The notes under the pieces are model-generated. The model saw only the letters and a list, made by a program, of their open reading frames with translations, was not told the DNA's origin and ran no database searches. Position numbers and translations under genes: made by a program. Shown piece by piece: positions 17,554 through 26,313 of a stretch of 57,828 nucleotides of DNA (position 1 is the stretch's first letter; each line of letters begins with the position of its first letter). Origin of the DNA: Aequorivita sp. (GTDB taxonomy: Bacteria > Bacteroidota > Bacteroidia > Flavobacteriales > Flavobacteriaceae); contig JAPKFY010000003.1 of the NCBI GenBank assembly GCA_026646335.1, positions 1-57,828 on the forward strand, written 5' to 3'.

Positions 17554-17882
17554 GTACGTTTACAATATTCTTAATTTTAATAATGATCGTGGCCTTTTTG
17601 TTGGTCATAGTTATAATGGTTCAAAACCCAAAAGGGGGCGGACTTTCATCGTCCTTTGGCGGTGGCGGTGGCGCACAGATTGGCGGTGTACAGAAAACAA
17701 GTGACTTTTTGGATAAAAGTACTTGGACGCTTGCAACTATTATGTTGGCACTTATCTTGTTTTCCAACGTTTTTATTATGGGTGGCAACAGTTTGCAATC
17801 CAAAACTTTTGATGAAAGCGCTGTGCCTGCAGTTCCAACCACAGAAACTCCTGCTCCGGCTGCACCAGATCCAGCGGAATAA
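17550..17882 (+). CDS. secG: Preprotein translocase subunit SecG
   Basis: 110-residue SecG, the small accessory subunit of SecYEG. First membrane helix at residues 4-24, then the conserved cytoplasmic loop VQNPKGGGLSSSFGGGG, then a second helix at about 55-77, and a short Pro/Ala-rich tail (PTTETPAPAAPDPAE). It overlaps the TPR gene by 4 nt and is followed by a bidirectional terminator at 17903, so it ends the operon that begins with miaB or the sigma-54 activator. Confidence 0.95.
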   Translation: MSTFTIFLILIMIVAFLLVIVIMVQNPKGGGLSSSFGGGGGAQIGGVQKTSDFLDKSTWTLATIMLALILFSNVFIMGGNSLQSKTFDESAVPAVPTTETPAPAAPDPAE

Positions 17883-17902
17883 TACTACTCTATAAAATAT
17901 TT

Positions 17903-17933
17903 AAAATGCCAGCTTTTTCGAGCTGGCATTTTT
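17903..17933. terminator. Bidirectional terminator between secG and the outer-membrane protein gene
   Basis: Arms AATGCCAGCT (17905-17914) and AGCTGGCATT (17921-17930), loop TTTTCG, with A-run before and T-run after. Serves secG on the plus strand and the converging gene at 17946 on the minus strand. Confidence 0.85.
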
Positions 17934-17945
17934 GTTAGAGCCATT

Positions 17946-18491
17946 TCAGTTCTGTGATTTTTCAGGATGAAAACTCCATTGAAAGAAGGGACCGACCGCT
18001 ATTATACTACTGGCCCCGTTAACATTGCTGTGAATCTGGACTCCCAGATTGAATACTTTTCCGTGCCTAAAACGAAGCCGTCCCTGGAGCGGGAACCCAA
18101 GAGTCTTCTCATCTACATAGCCTTTTTGACGCGTGTCCGGATTGCGTGTTTTAAAATGAAGGTATCCCACTCCTCCAAATAAATCGATAGCTATACTTCT
18201 GCCTGCCATAAACTCCCTTCCGTACATGAAGTCATAACTATAATAATTGTCCTGGTAGGAAGTCCAGATATCTACTTCGGCAGCTGCCATAACGGACGCT
18301 TTTAATATATGCCCGTCTATGGCAAATGCCAAATCCAAATTGACCATAAAGCCTGTGGCATTGTTTCCGCTGTAGAAATTGGGCGACAAAGAGGTGCTGT
18401 GAAATTTAAACCGTTGTTGGTTTTCCTGTCCAAAATGGCTCCATGGGCATAACAAAATAATAAATAAAATATAATATTTGGCAATTTTCAT
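17946..18491 (-). CDS. Hypothetical secreted protein, probable small outer-membrane beta-barrel
   Basis: 181-residue protein with a signal peptide (about residues 1-21, ending SHFGQ). The rest alternates hydrophobic and polar residues in strand-length blocks (GFMVNLDLAFAIDG, IAIDLFGGVGYLHF, FNLGVQIHSNVNG) and ends in WSFHPEKSQN, which suggests an 8-strand barrel, though the C-terminal aromatic is not the last residue. I do not recognise the family. It is the only minus-strand gene between secG and groES. Confidence 0.55.
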   Translation of the reverse strand: MKIAKYYILFIILLCPWSHFGQENQQRFKFHSTSLSPNFYSGNNATGFMVNLDLAFAIDGHILKASVMAAAEVDIWTSYQDNYYSYDFMYGREFMAGRSIAIDLFGGVGYLHFKTRNPDTRQKGYVDEKTLGFPLQGRLRFRHGKVFNLGVQIHSNVNGASSIIAVGPFFQWSFHPEKSQN

Positions 18492-18540
18492 TTTTCTAAT
18501 TGTTTTTCAAAGAAAAATAAAGAAACAAGACATCCTATAC

Positions 18541-18556
18541 TATGATTATAATCATA
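18541..18556. promoter_or_regulatory. Perfect 16-bp palindrome, possible operator
   Basis: TATGATTATAATCATA is its own reverse complement. It lies 50 nt before the start of the minus-strand gene and 180 nt before groES, a position typical of a dimeric repressor site. Which gene it serves cannot be decided. Confidence 0.4.
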
Positions 18557-18582
18557 TCTACCGGTCCTAAGAAAAAAACTTC

Positions 18583-18621
18583 TGCCAAGCTGGCATTTTT
18601 AATTCCGAAAACTGTCAGTTT
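18583..18621. promoter_or_regulatory. Paired inverted repeats upstream of the groES -24/-12 site
   Basis: TGCCAAGCTGGCA (18583-18595) and AAACTGTCAGTTT (18609-18621), both symmetric around a short centre, sit 9-47 nt before the sigma-54-like element. They could bind an activator or repressor of groESL. No HrcA/CIRCE sequence is visible. Confidence 0.35.
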
Positions 18622-18629
18622 AGGGGCAG

Positions 18630-18645
18630 TGGCACAGTTTCTGCC
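18630..18645 (+). promoter_or_regulatory. Candidate sigma-54 promoter of groESL
   Basis: TGGCACAGTTTCTGCC: GG at 18631-18632 and GC at 18643-18644 with exactly 10 nt between, as required for RpoN -24/-12 promoters (consensus TGGCACR-N4-TTGCW, one mismatch in each half of the -12 box). Predicted start near 18656, 65 nt before groES. An 8-bp hairpin (18683-18700, GCCTGCCG-GT-CGGTAGGC) would lie in the leader. Confidence 0.5.
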
Positions 18646-18720
18646 AATTAGCTTCCAAACCATATAAACCAAAGTTTAACCCGCCTGCCGGTCGGTAGGC
18701 AACTAAAAAATAAAATTGAA

Positions 18721-18996
18721 ATGGCATTAAAAATTCAACCACTTGCAGACCGCGTTTTGGTTCAGCCACAAGAAGCTGAGACTAAGACCGCTTCTGGTAT
18801 TTACATTCCAGATTCCGCAAAAGAAAAACCGCAACAAGGCAAAGTAGTAGCTGTGGGTAAAGGTAAAGAAGACCACAAAATGACCGTAAAGGTTGGCGAT
18901 ACCGTTCTTTACGGAAAATACTCCGGCAGCGAATTGAAATTTGATGGCAAAGACTACCTGATCATGCGCGAAGATGATATTCTCGCCATTATCTAA
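18721..18996 (+). CDS. groES: Co-chaperonin GroES
   Basis: 91-residue 10-kDa chaperonin that caps the GroEL ring. Typical blocks: [12 protein letters not shown] at the N-terminus, the mobile loop [20 protein letters not shown] that contacts Gro[12 protein letters not shown], and [14 protein letters not shown]; ends [11 protein letters not shown]. Complete. groEL follows after an unusually long 185-nt gap filled with heptad repeats. Confidence 0.97.
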   Translation: MALKIQPLADRVLVQPQEAETKTASGIYIPDSAKEKPQQGKVVAVGKGKEDHKMTVKVGDTVLYGKYSGSELKFDGKDYLIMREDDILAII

Positions 18997-19012
18997 GGAT
19001 AATGGCTCGCAA

Positions 19013-19097
19013 ATTCCAATAATCAAATTCCAAAAGTATTCTATTTAAAAATTGTTTAATGAAATTTATTTGGAATTTGGTACTTGGAATTTGGAAT
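19013..19097. repeat. Heptad repeats with inverted arms in the groES-groEL gap
   Basis: ATTCCAA units at 19013-19019 and 19027-19033, separated by exactly one heptad, face the complementary units TTGGAAT at 19070, 19084 and 19091 (plus TTGGTAC at 19077). All right-hand units are in 7-nt register. The arms can pair across about 36 nt, so the transcript could form a hairpin between the two cistrons. Confidence 0.6.
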
Positions 19098-19142
19098 TTC
19101 GTAAAAAGATAAAATTTAAAAAAAATATAAATATTAACCTGA

Positions 19143-20819
<1,677 letters not shown>

Positions 20820-20845
20820 AATCCCAAAAGTGATCAAATAGATTT

Positions 20846-20912
20846 AAACCTAACAGGTCTTCCTTCGTCATTCGCAGCTTTATGCGAAGAATGAAGGACC
20901 TGTTAGGTTTTT
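20846..20912. terminator. Strong terminator after groEL
   Basis: Arms AAACCTAACAGGTC (20846-20859) and GACCTGTTAGGTTT (20897-20910), 14 bp, with an inner stem TTCGCA/TGCGAA, followed by T7. Serves both groEL and the converging peptidase gene whose stop is at 20920. Confidence 0.85.
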
Positions 20913-20919
20913 TTATTTC

Positions 20920-22149
20920 TCAAAAAGTAACCTCAACTTCTATTAATTTATCATTCCTGTTCACGGTAACAGTTGCTGTTTGTCCTTTTTCGAATTTCGA
21001 AAGACTTTCCATATAACTCATCATATCAGTCACTTCATAATCACCCATTTTTACTACAATATCACCTTTTTGAAGCCCTGCTTTTTGCGCTGGCTTATCT
21101 TCGCTAACGCCATCAATGCGCATCCCTTTTCCGCTGAAAAGATAATCGGGCACCACCCCCAAAGTCACTTTAAAATCTGGCACTACTTCACTTTCATTTT
21201 TGGTTTTTCTAAACGGAAGCATCTTTTGACTGTCCAAATCTTTGATGATGCTGAAAATATAATTTGAAACAATTTCCATTCCCTCAAAATTTACCTTTTC
21301 GGTATCGTCGCTGGGTTTGTGGTAATCGTCGTGCTGCCCTGTGAAAAAATGCAAAACCGGAATATCTGCCAAATAGAATGAAGTATGATCACTCGGGCCA
21401 ACGCCACTTTCGTTTTCTACAATGTTCAAATCGCCAGCGTTAGCATTTACAGCCTGCTTCAAAATAGGTGAGGTTCCTACACCGTACACTGCCAAAGTCT
21501 TTTCGGAATTCAGTCTTCCCACCATATCCATATTCAGCATATAGGTCACTTTTTTGGTAACGATAGTTGGGTTTTTTACGAAGTAATTTGAACCCAGCAA
21601 GCCTTCCTCTTCCCCAGAAAAAGCAATAAAAAGATAGTTGTTGTTCTTTGGAGAACCTGTCTTTTGAAGCGAATCGGCCAAGTGAAGCATTATTGCCACG
21701 CCACTAGCATTGTCGTCTGCTCCGTTATGGATTGCTTCACCTTCGCGATACAGCGAGCCTTCGCCGCCCATCCCCAAATGGTCGTAATGCGCTCCAATGA
21801 CTACTGTATTTTCAGCCTTGTTATCTAAATAAGCAATTACATTTTCGCCAGTTTCCGTGCTGTCATTTTTTTCTGAAGTAAATTCCGCTTCTTGATGTGG
21901 GTTTTTCTTGGCCTTATAAGTGAATTTTTGAAAGTACCCTTCAGTTCCTTTTGGTTTTAAAGCTAGACCTTCAAATCTTTTGGCGATGTACTCAGCTGCT
22001 TTTTTTTCGCCAACTGAACCAGTTTTCCTTCCATTTAAACTATCGTTTGCCAAAACAGAAACATCCTGTTTCATACTAACCGATTTCACCTTGGCTTCCT
22101 TACAAGAGAAAACCACTATTGCCAGAAATATCACTAAAATTACACGCAT
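20920..22149 (-). CDS. M28-family zinc peptidase with C-terminal PDZ domain (lipoprotein)
   Basis: 409-residue exported aminopeptidase-like protein. Lipobox FSCKE (Cys15) after MRVILVIFLAIVVF. Zinc/catalytic blocks of family M28: VIGAHYDHLGMGG, HNGADDNASGVA, FSGEEEGLLGS, MLNMDMVGR and a final HFFTGQHDDYH. A PDZ domain occupies about residues 315-409 (GLQKGDIVVKMGDYEV). The open frame continues upstream to 22317, but the ATG at 22149 gives a proper signal peptide and lies 10 nt past the expected transcription start. It probably degrades peptides in the periplasm or on the surface. Confidence 0.9.
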   Translation of the reverse strand: MRVILVIFLAIVVFSCKEAKVKSVSMKQDVSVLANDSLNGRKTGSVGEKKAAEYIAKRFEGLALKPKGTEGYFQKFTYKAKKNPHQEAEFTSEKNDSTETGENVIAYLDNKAENTVVIGAHYDHLGMGGEGSLYREGEAIHNGADDNASGVAIMLHLADSLQKTGSPKNNNYLFIAFSGEEEGLLGSNYFVKNPTIVTKKVTYMLNMDMVGRLNSEKTLAVYGVGTSPILKQAVNANAGDLNIVENESGVGPSDHTSFYLADIPVLHFFTGQHDDYHKPSDDTEKVNFEGMEIVSNYIFSIIKDLDSQKMLPFRKTKNESEVVPDFKVTLGVVPDYLFSGKGMRIDGVSEDKPAQKAGLQKGDIVVKMGDYEVTDMMSYMESLSKFEKGQTATVTVNRNDKLIEVEVTF

Positions 22150-22154
22150 ATTAT

Positions 22155-22172
22155 TACTTTTGTTCAAAAGTA
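22155..22172. promoter_or_regulatory. Palindromic divergent promoter
   Basis: TACTTTTG (22155-22162, plus) and its mirror CAAAAGTA (22165-22172, giving TACTTTTG on minus) are two exact -7 boxes facing each other with a TT spacer. The two start codons are at 22149 (minus) and 22181 (plus), so the two transcripts must start inside each other's -7 box. Confidence 0.6.
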
Positions 22173-22180
22173 CATTAAAA

Positions 22181-23308
22181 ATGAAAATAATATATACGCT
22201 ATTGGTTGTTTCCCTATTCTGGAGCTGTAAGAACGAAATGAAAAAAGACCAACAGAGTTCTTTTGAAACAAATGAAAAAAAATCTTCGCTTGTTCTCGAT
22301 CTACAAACAAATGACACTTTAATCTATCCAGAAGAAAAACACTTCAAAAACATCCGTCAAGTAACCTTTGGCGGTGATAATGCCGAGGCTTATTGGAGTT
22401 TTGACGACAGCAAACTCATCTTCCAAAGCAACAATAAAAATTGGGGCGTAAATTGCGACCAAATGTTTTTGATGAATGCCGATGATGTATTTAAAGACAA
22501 GCAACCTCCAATGATCAGCACCGGAAAAGGCCGAACTACCTGTAGCTACTTTATGCCAGACGGCAAACATATTGTTTACGGCAGCACTCATCTTAAAGAC
22601 GAAAACTGCCCGGAAGTTCCACTGAAAAAGGAAGGAAAATACGTTTGGCCAGTTTATGATAGCTTTGATATTTTCGTTGCAGATTTGGATGGAAATATTA
22701 CCGCACAACTTACCAATGAACCGGGTTATGATGCTGAAGCAACCCTTTCGCCAAAGGGAGATAAGATTGTTTTCACCTCCATGCGAAGCGGTGATTTGGA
22801 ACTTTACACTATGGATCTTGACGGGAAAAACGTAAAACAAATAACCGATGAATTGGGCTATGACGGCGGTGCATTCTTTTCACCAGATGGAAGCAAACTG
22901 ATCTTCCGTGCTTCGCGCCCAAAAACTGAAAAGGAAATTAAAGATTACAAAGATTTGCTTGCCCAAGGTTTGGTGCAGCCCACCGAAATGGAGCTCTTTA
23001 TCTGCAACGCCGATGGCAGCGAGCTTAGACAATTGACGCATTTGGGAAATGCCAATTGGGCACCGTTCTTTCATCCCTCGGGCGAAAAGATTTTGTTTTC
23101 AAGCAATTTTGAAGCCGAAAGAGGATTTCCATTCAATCTGTATTTGATTGATATTGACGGTAAAAATTTAGAGCGCGTAACGCACGGAAGAACTTTCGAT
23201 GCCTTTCCAGTATTTTCAAATGACGGGAAAAAGCTGGTGTTTTCTTCCAACAGAAATAACGGGGGCGGACATGACACGAATATGTTTATTGCCGAATGGC
23301 AAGACTGA
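22181..23308 (+). CDS. TolB-like beta-propeller lipoprotein
   Basis: 375-residue lipoprotein: lipobox FWSCK (Cys14) then a linker and WD40-like/PD40 beta-propeller repeats, each with the form GDKIVFTSMRSGDLELYTMDLDG in spirit: SPKGDKIVFTS, SPDGSKLIFRAS, PSGEKILFSS, SNDGKKLVFSSNR. TolB-type propellers bind partner proteins in the periplasm; the substrate here is unknown. The ATG at 22181 is used because it gives a signal peptide; the frame is open upstream into the divergent gene. Divergently paired with the M28 peptidase, so a joint role in peptide handling is possible. Confidence 0.85.
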   Translation: MKIIYTLLVVSLFWSCKNEMKKDQQSSFETNEKKSSLVLDLQTNDTLIYPEEKHFKNIRQVTFGGDNAEAYWSFDDSKLIFQSNNKNWGVNCDQMFLMNADDVFKDKQPPMISTGKGRTTCSYFMPDGKHIVYGSTHLKDENCPEVPLKKEGKYVWPVYDSFDIFVADLDGNITAQLTNEPGYDAEATLSPKGDKIVFTSMRSGDLELYTMDLDGKNVKQITDELGYDGGAFFSPDGSKLIFRASRPKTEKEIKDYKDLLAQGLVQPTEMELFICNADGSELRQLTHLGNANWAPFFHPSGEKILFSSNFEAERGFPFNLYLIDIDGKNLERVTHGRTFDAFPVFSNDGKKLVFSSNRNNGGGHDTNMFIAEWQD

Positions 23309-23380
23309 TTTGATTAACAATTGCTGATTACAGATTTTAGATTTTTTGAATTTCTATTTAACACTTAAACAAAACGGTTT

Positions 23381-24757
23381 TTGAATTTCATTAAATTATA
23401 TAAAATCCCACTTTTAATTGCGGTACTTTCCATTGCCTTTTACATCAGTTTTGCTTTTGATTTAGAGCGAAGTGATTTTGTAAAGCTCATTTCACTTTAC
23501 ACTGCACTTTTTTTTACTTCCTACTTTTTTATTGAAAAATTTAAGCTGAACTTTTGGTTATTGGTAGGTTTGGGAGTTGTCTTCCGTCTTGTTTTTATTG
23601 CTGCAATCCCAAATCTTTCACAGGATTTCTATCGGTTTCTGTGGGATGGGCGGTTGCTTCTTCAAGGCGTTAGTCCGTATTTATTCACTCCAGATGCTTC
23701 AGCTGCATTAAGTGTAACAGTTGAACAATCAAAACAATTAATAGATGGAATGGGCGCGCTTAACGCGAGTCATTTCAGTAATTATCCACCGGTCAACCAA
23801 TTGTTTTTTGCAATTGCTGCGCAATTATCGGGGACAAGTGTTATTGGTTCTGTTATAGTTTTACGTACTACAATCATTCTGGCAGATGTTGGAATTCTTT
23901 ACTTCGGAAAAAAGATAATAGAGAAATTAGGCCTTCCAGTTAAAAACATCTTTTGGTATTTTCTGAATCCTTTTATCATTATTGAACTCACCGGAAACCT
24001 TCATTTTGAGGGCGTGATGCTATTCTTTTTTGTGTGGGCGCTTTATTTACTTTTCAAAGAAAATTGGTTTTGGGCGGCTGTTTTGATTGGAGTTTCTGTT
24101 TCGGTGAAATTGATTCCGTTATTGTTTTTGCCTTTGTTTTTGAGATATTTCACTAATAAAAACCAAACCCCAAAGGTTTTAAAAACCTTTGGGGTTTCGA
24201 TTAAAAGACTCGTTGGATTTTATTCAATTATAGGGTTAACAGTAGTACTCACATTTCTACCCTTTCTTTCTTCGGAATTTATTCAGAACTTTTCTGCAAC
24301 CATAGCACTTTGGTTTCAGAATTTTGAATTTAACGCGAGTGTTTATTATATAATTCGATGGATTGGGTTTCAGGTTGTGGGTTGGAATTTGATTGAAACC
24401 GTTGGGAAAATTCTTCCTGTTTTAGTCTTCCTGTTTGTTATGCGAATTGCATTCTTCAGAAAAAATAAAATGCCGCAGCAATTAATTACTGCGATGCTTT
24501 TTGCGGTTTCGTTTTACTTTCTTCTCTCAACAACCGTACATCCATGGTACATTGCAACTCCTCTTTTGCTTTCGGTATTTACGAAATACAAATTTCCTGT
24601 TGTTTGGAGTATTATGGCAGTACTTAGTTATTCAGCCTATGGAAAGGATGGCTTTGATGAAAACCTTTGGTTGGTTGCTTTGGAATATGTTGTGGTAGTT
24701 GGGGTTGCGATTTGGGAAGTATTTCCTCAGAAAAAAATAAAACCTGCAAGGTTTTGA
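23381..24757 (+). CDS. GT-C type membrane glycosyltransferase (mannosyltransferase-like)
   Basis: 458-residue polytopic membrane protein with about 11-12 helices. The first external loop has QDFYRFLWDGRLLLQG, the acidic motif of polyprenyl-phosphate-sugar-dependent GT-C enzymes related to PIG-M and mycobacterial mannosyltransferases. TTG at 23381 is the only plausible start, since the next Met lies far inside. Two palindromes touch the gene: a perfect one at 24165-24197 (residues 262-272, TPKVLKTFG region, within a hydrophilic loop) and one at 24743-24769 that encodes the last residues PARF and the stop. Substrate and product unknown. Confidence 0.75.
   Translation: MNFIKLYKIPLLIAVLSIAFYISFAFDLERSDFVKLISLYTALFFTSYFFIEKFKLNFWLLVGLGVVFRLVFIAAIPNLSQDFYRFLWDGRLLLQGVSPYLFTPDASAALSVTVEQSKQLIDGMGALNASHFSNYPPVNQLFFAIAAQLSGTSVIGSVIVLRTTIILADVGILYFGKKIIEKLGLPVKNIFWYFLNPFIIIELTGNLHFEGVMLFFFVWALYLLFKENWFWAAVLIGVSVSVKLIPLLFLPLFLRYFTNKNQTPKVLKTFGVSIKRLVGFYSIIGLTVVLTFLPFLSSEFIQNFSATIALWFQNFEFNASVYYIIRWIGFQVVGWNLIETVGKILPVLVFLFVMRIAFFRKNKMPQQLITAMLFAVSFYFLLSTTVHPWYIATPLLLSVFTKYKFPVVWSIMAVLSYSAYGKDGFDENLWLVALEYVVVVGVAIWEVFPQKKIKPARF
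24165..24197. repeat. Perfect 33-bp palindrome inside the glycosyltransferase gene
   Basis: AAACCCCAAAGGTTTT (24165-24180), one A, then AAAACCTTTGGGGTTT (24182-24197): a 16-bp perfect inverted repeat within an uninterrupted coding frame. The arms resemble the terminator palindromes at 20846 and 24743 (AAACC-N-AGGTTTT). Confidence 0.85.
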
Positions 24758-24769
24758 AAGCCTTGCAGG
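24743..24769. terminator. Palindromic terminator overlapping the glycosyltransferase stop
   Basis: CCTGCAAGG (24743-24751) and CCTTGCAGG (24761-24769), loop TTTTGAAAG that contains the stop codon TGA at 24755-24757. Lies between convergent genes. No long T-run follows on the plus strand; on the minus strand the stem is preceded by T-poor DNA, so termination strength is uncertain. Confidence 0.5.
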
Positions 24770-24777
24770 CTAGTAAT

Positions 24778-26310
24778 TTATTTATTTACTCGTTCTAGTC
24801 TATAAAAATCTTTTCTTCTATCTTTTAAATTCCTCACGGCGCCAAAAGAATGTAGTTCGCGTAACAATCCCAAATCTACATCTGCAACTAAAATCATTTC
24901 GGCATTTGCAGTTGCTTCAGCTTTTATTCCGTTGCTTGGAAAAGCAAAGTCACAGGGTGTAAAAACTGCAGACTGTGCATACTGAATATCCATATTATGC
25001 ACATTGGGCAAATTGCCCACGCTTCCTGAAATTGCAACATAACATTCGTTTTCCACTGCCCTTGCCTGAGCGCATAAACGCACTCTGGAATAGCCGTTTT
25101 GGGTATCAGTCAAAAATGGAACAAAGAGAATATCCATTCCTTCATCAGCAAGCAACCTTGAAAGTTCTGGAAATTCAGAATCGTAGCATATAAGTATCCC
25201 TATTTTTCCGCAATCTGTATCAAAGGTGGTCAGCTTATTCCCATTCTGCATTCCCCACACTTTTGCTTCGTCTGGCGTTACGTGAAGTTTTTCATAACGC
25301 TCGATACTTCCATCACGACGACATAAATAACCAACATTATATAACTTATCATCAACCAATTCTGGCATACTTCCAGAGATAATATTTATGTTATAAGAAA
25401 TGGAAAGTTTCGATAGTTTTTCTGTAATTAATTTGGTGTATTTAGCCAATTCACGAATAGCATCAGATTCTGAAAGATGATTGTATTCTGCCATTATAGG
25501 CGCATTGAAAAATTCTGGAAAAACTGCAAAATCACACCTATACGCAGAAACACTATCTATAAAGTACTCAACCTGCTGCATAAGTTCTTCCATGCCATTA
25601 TAAGTACGCATTTGCCACTGTATCAACCCTAATCGAACTACGGTTTTTGTAGTATTTGGTTTTTTGTTGGGTTTGGTGTAGTAAATATTATCCCACTCCA
25701 TTAAAACTGCATATTCAGCCGAAGCAGAATCGCCTTCCAAATATCCTTTTAAAACACGAACGGGATGAAAATCATTCGACAACTGAAAGTTTAGTACTGG
25801 ATCGTGTATTTCTTTGCGTTTTACTTTTTCAATGTACTGTTTTGGGGATAATTCGTGTTGATGTTTATGATAATTTGGCATTCTTCCTCCAAATACAATT
25901 CCTTTTAAATTAAGATTTTCACAAACTTCTTTTCGATAATCATAAAGACGTCTTCCCAAACGCAGACCTCGAAAATCTGGCTTTATAAAAACATCGATTC
26001 CATAGAGAATATCGCCGTTTGGGTCATGGTTTTGGAATGAACTTTTAGTAATAATATCTGCGTAGGTATGATTATCATCTACCTTATCATAATCAACTAT
26101 CAATGATAGTGCACAGCCAGCAATTTTACCATCAATCTTAATAACCACTTGTCCTTCGGGGAAAATAGAAATAAGTTTTTCAATATGCTTTTCTTCCCAA
26201 TAGGAATTTAATATCCCTCCATAAGATTGAAGTGTGGCTTCCTTTAAAGCCTCATAATCCTCAACTGTTAAAAATTTCAGTTCTATATTTTCAATCTTTG
26301 TAGTATCCAT
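24778..26310 (-). CDS. Fused GNAT acetyltransferase and carbon-nitrogen hydrolase
   Basis: 510-residue two-domain protein. Residues 1 to about 205 form a GNAT N-acetyltransferase (core GIDVFIKPDFRGLRLGRRLYDYR, with the R-x-x-R-x-G/A acetyl-CoA loop as RGLRLGRR). Residues about 225-510 are a nitrilase-superfamily amidase with the Glu-Lys-Cys triad in FPEFFNAP, YEKLHVTPDE and LICYDSEFPE. This fused architecture is known in Bacteroidetes. Last gene of the polyamine operon, 3 nt after the deoxyhypusine-synthase-like gene; a role in acetylating or hydrolysing polyamine derivatives is an inference from position. Confidence 0.9.
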   Translation of the reverse strand: MDTTKIENIELKFLTVEDYEALKEATLQSYGGILNSYWEEKHIEKLISIFPEGQVVIKIDGKIAGCALSLIVDYDKVDDNHTYADIITKSSFQNHDPNGDILYGIDVFIKPDFRGLRLGRRLYDYRKEVCENLNLKGIVFGGRMPNYHKHQHELSPKQYIEKVKRKEIHDPVLNFQLSNDFHPVRVLKGYLEGDSASAEYAVLMEWDNIYYTKPNKKPNTTKTVVRLGLIQWQMRTYNGMEELMQQVEYFIDSVSAYRCDFAVFPEFFNAPIMAEYNHLSESDAIRELAKYTKLITEKLSKLSISYNINIISGSMPELVDDKLYNVGYLCRRDGSIERYEKLHVTPDEAKVWGMQNGNKLTTFDTDCGKIGILICYDSEFPELSRLLADEGMDILFVPFLTDTQNGYSRVRLCAQARAVENECYVAISGSVGNLPNVHNMDIQYAQSAVFTPCDFAFPSNGIKAEATANAEMILVADVDLGLLRELHSFGAVRNLKDRRKDFYRLERVNK

Positions 26311-26313
26311 AAG

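Noticed and set aside
22150-22317. N-terminal extension of the M28 peptidase
   Set aside because: It would overlap the divergent gene and place a signal peptide inside the protein; ATG 22149 is better.
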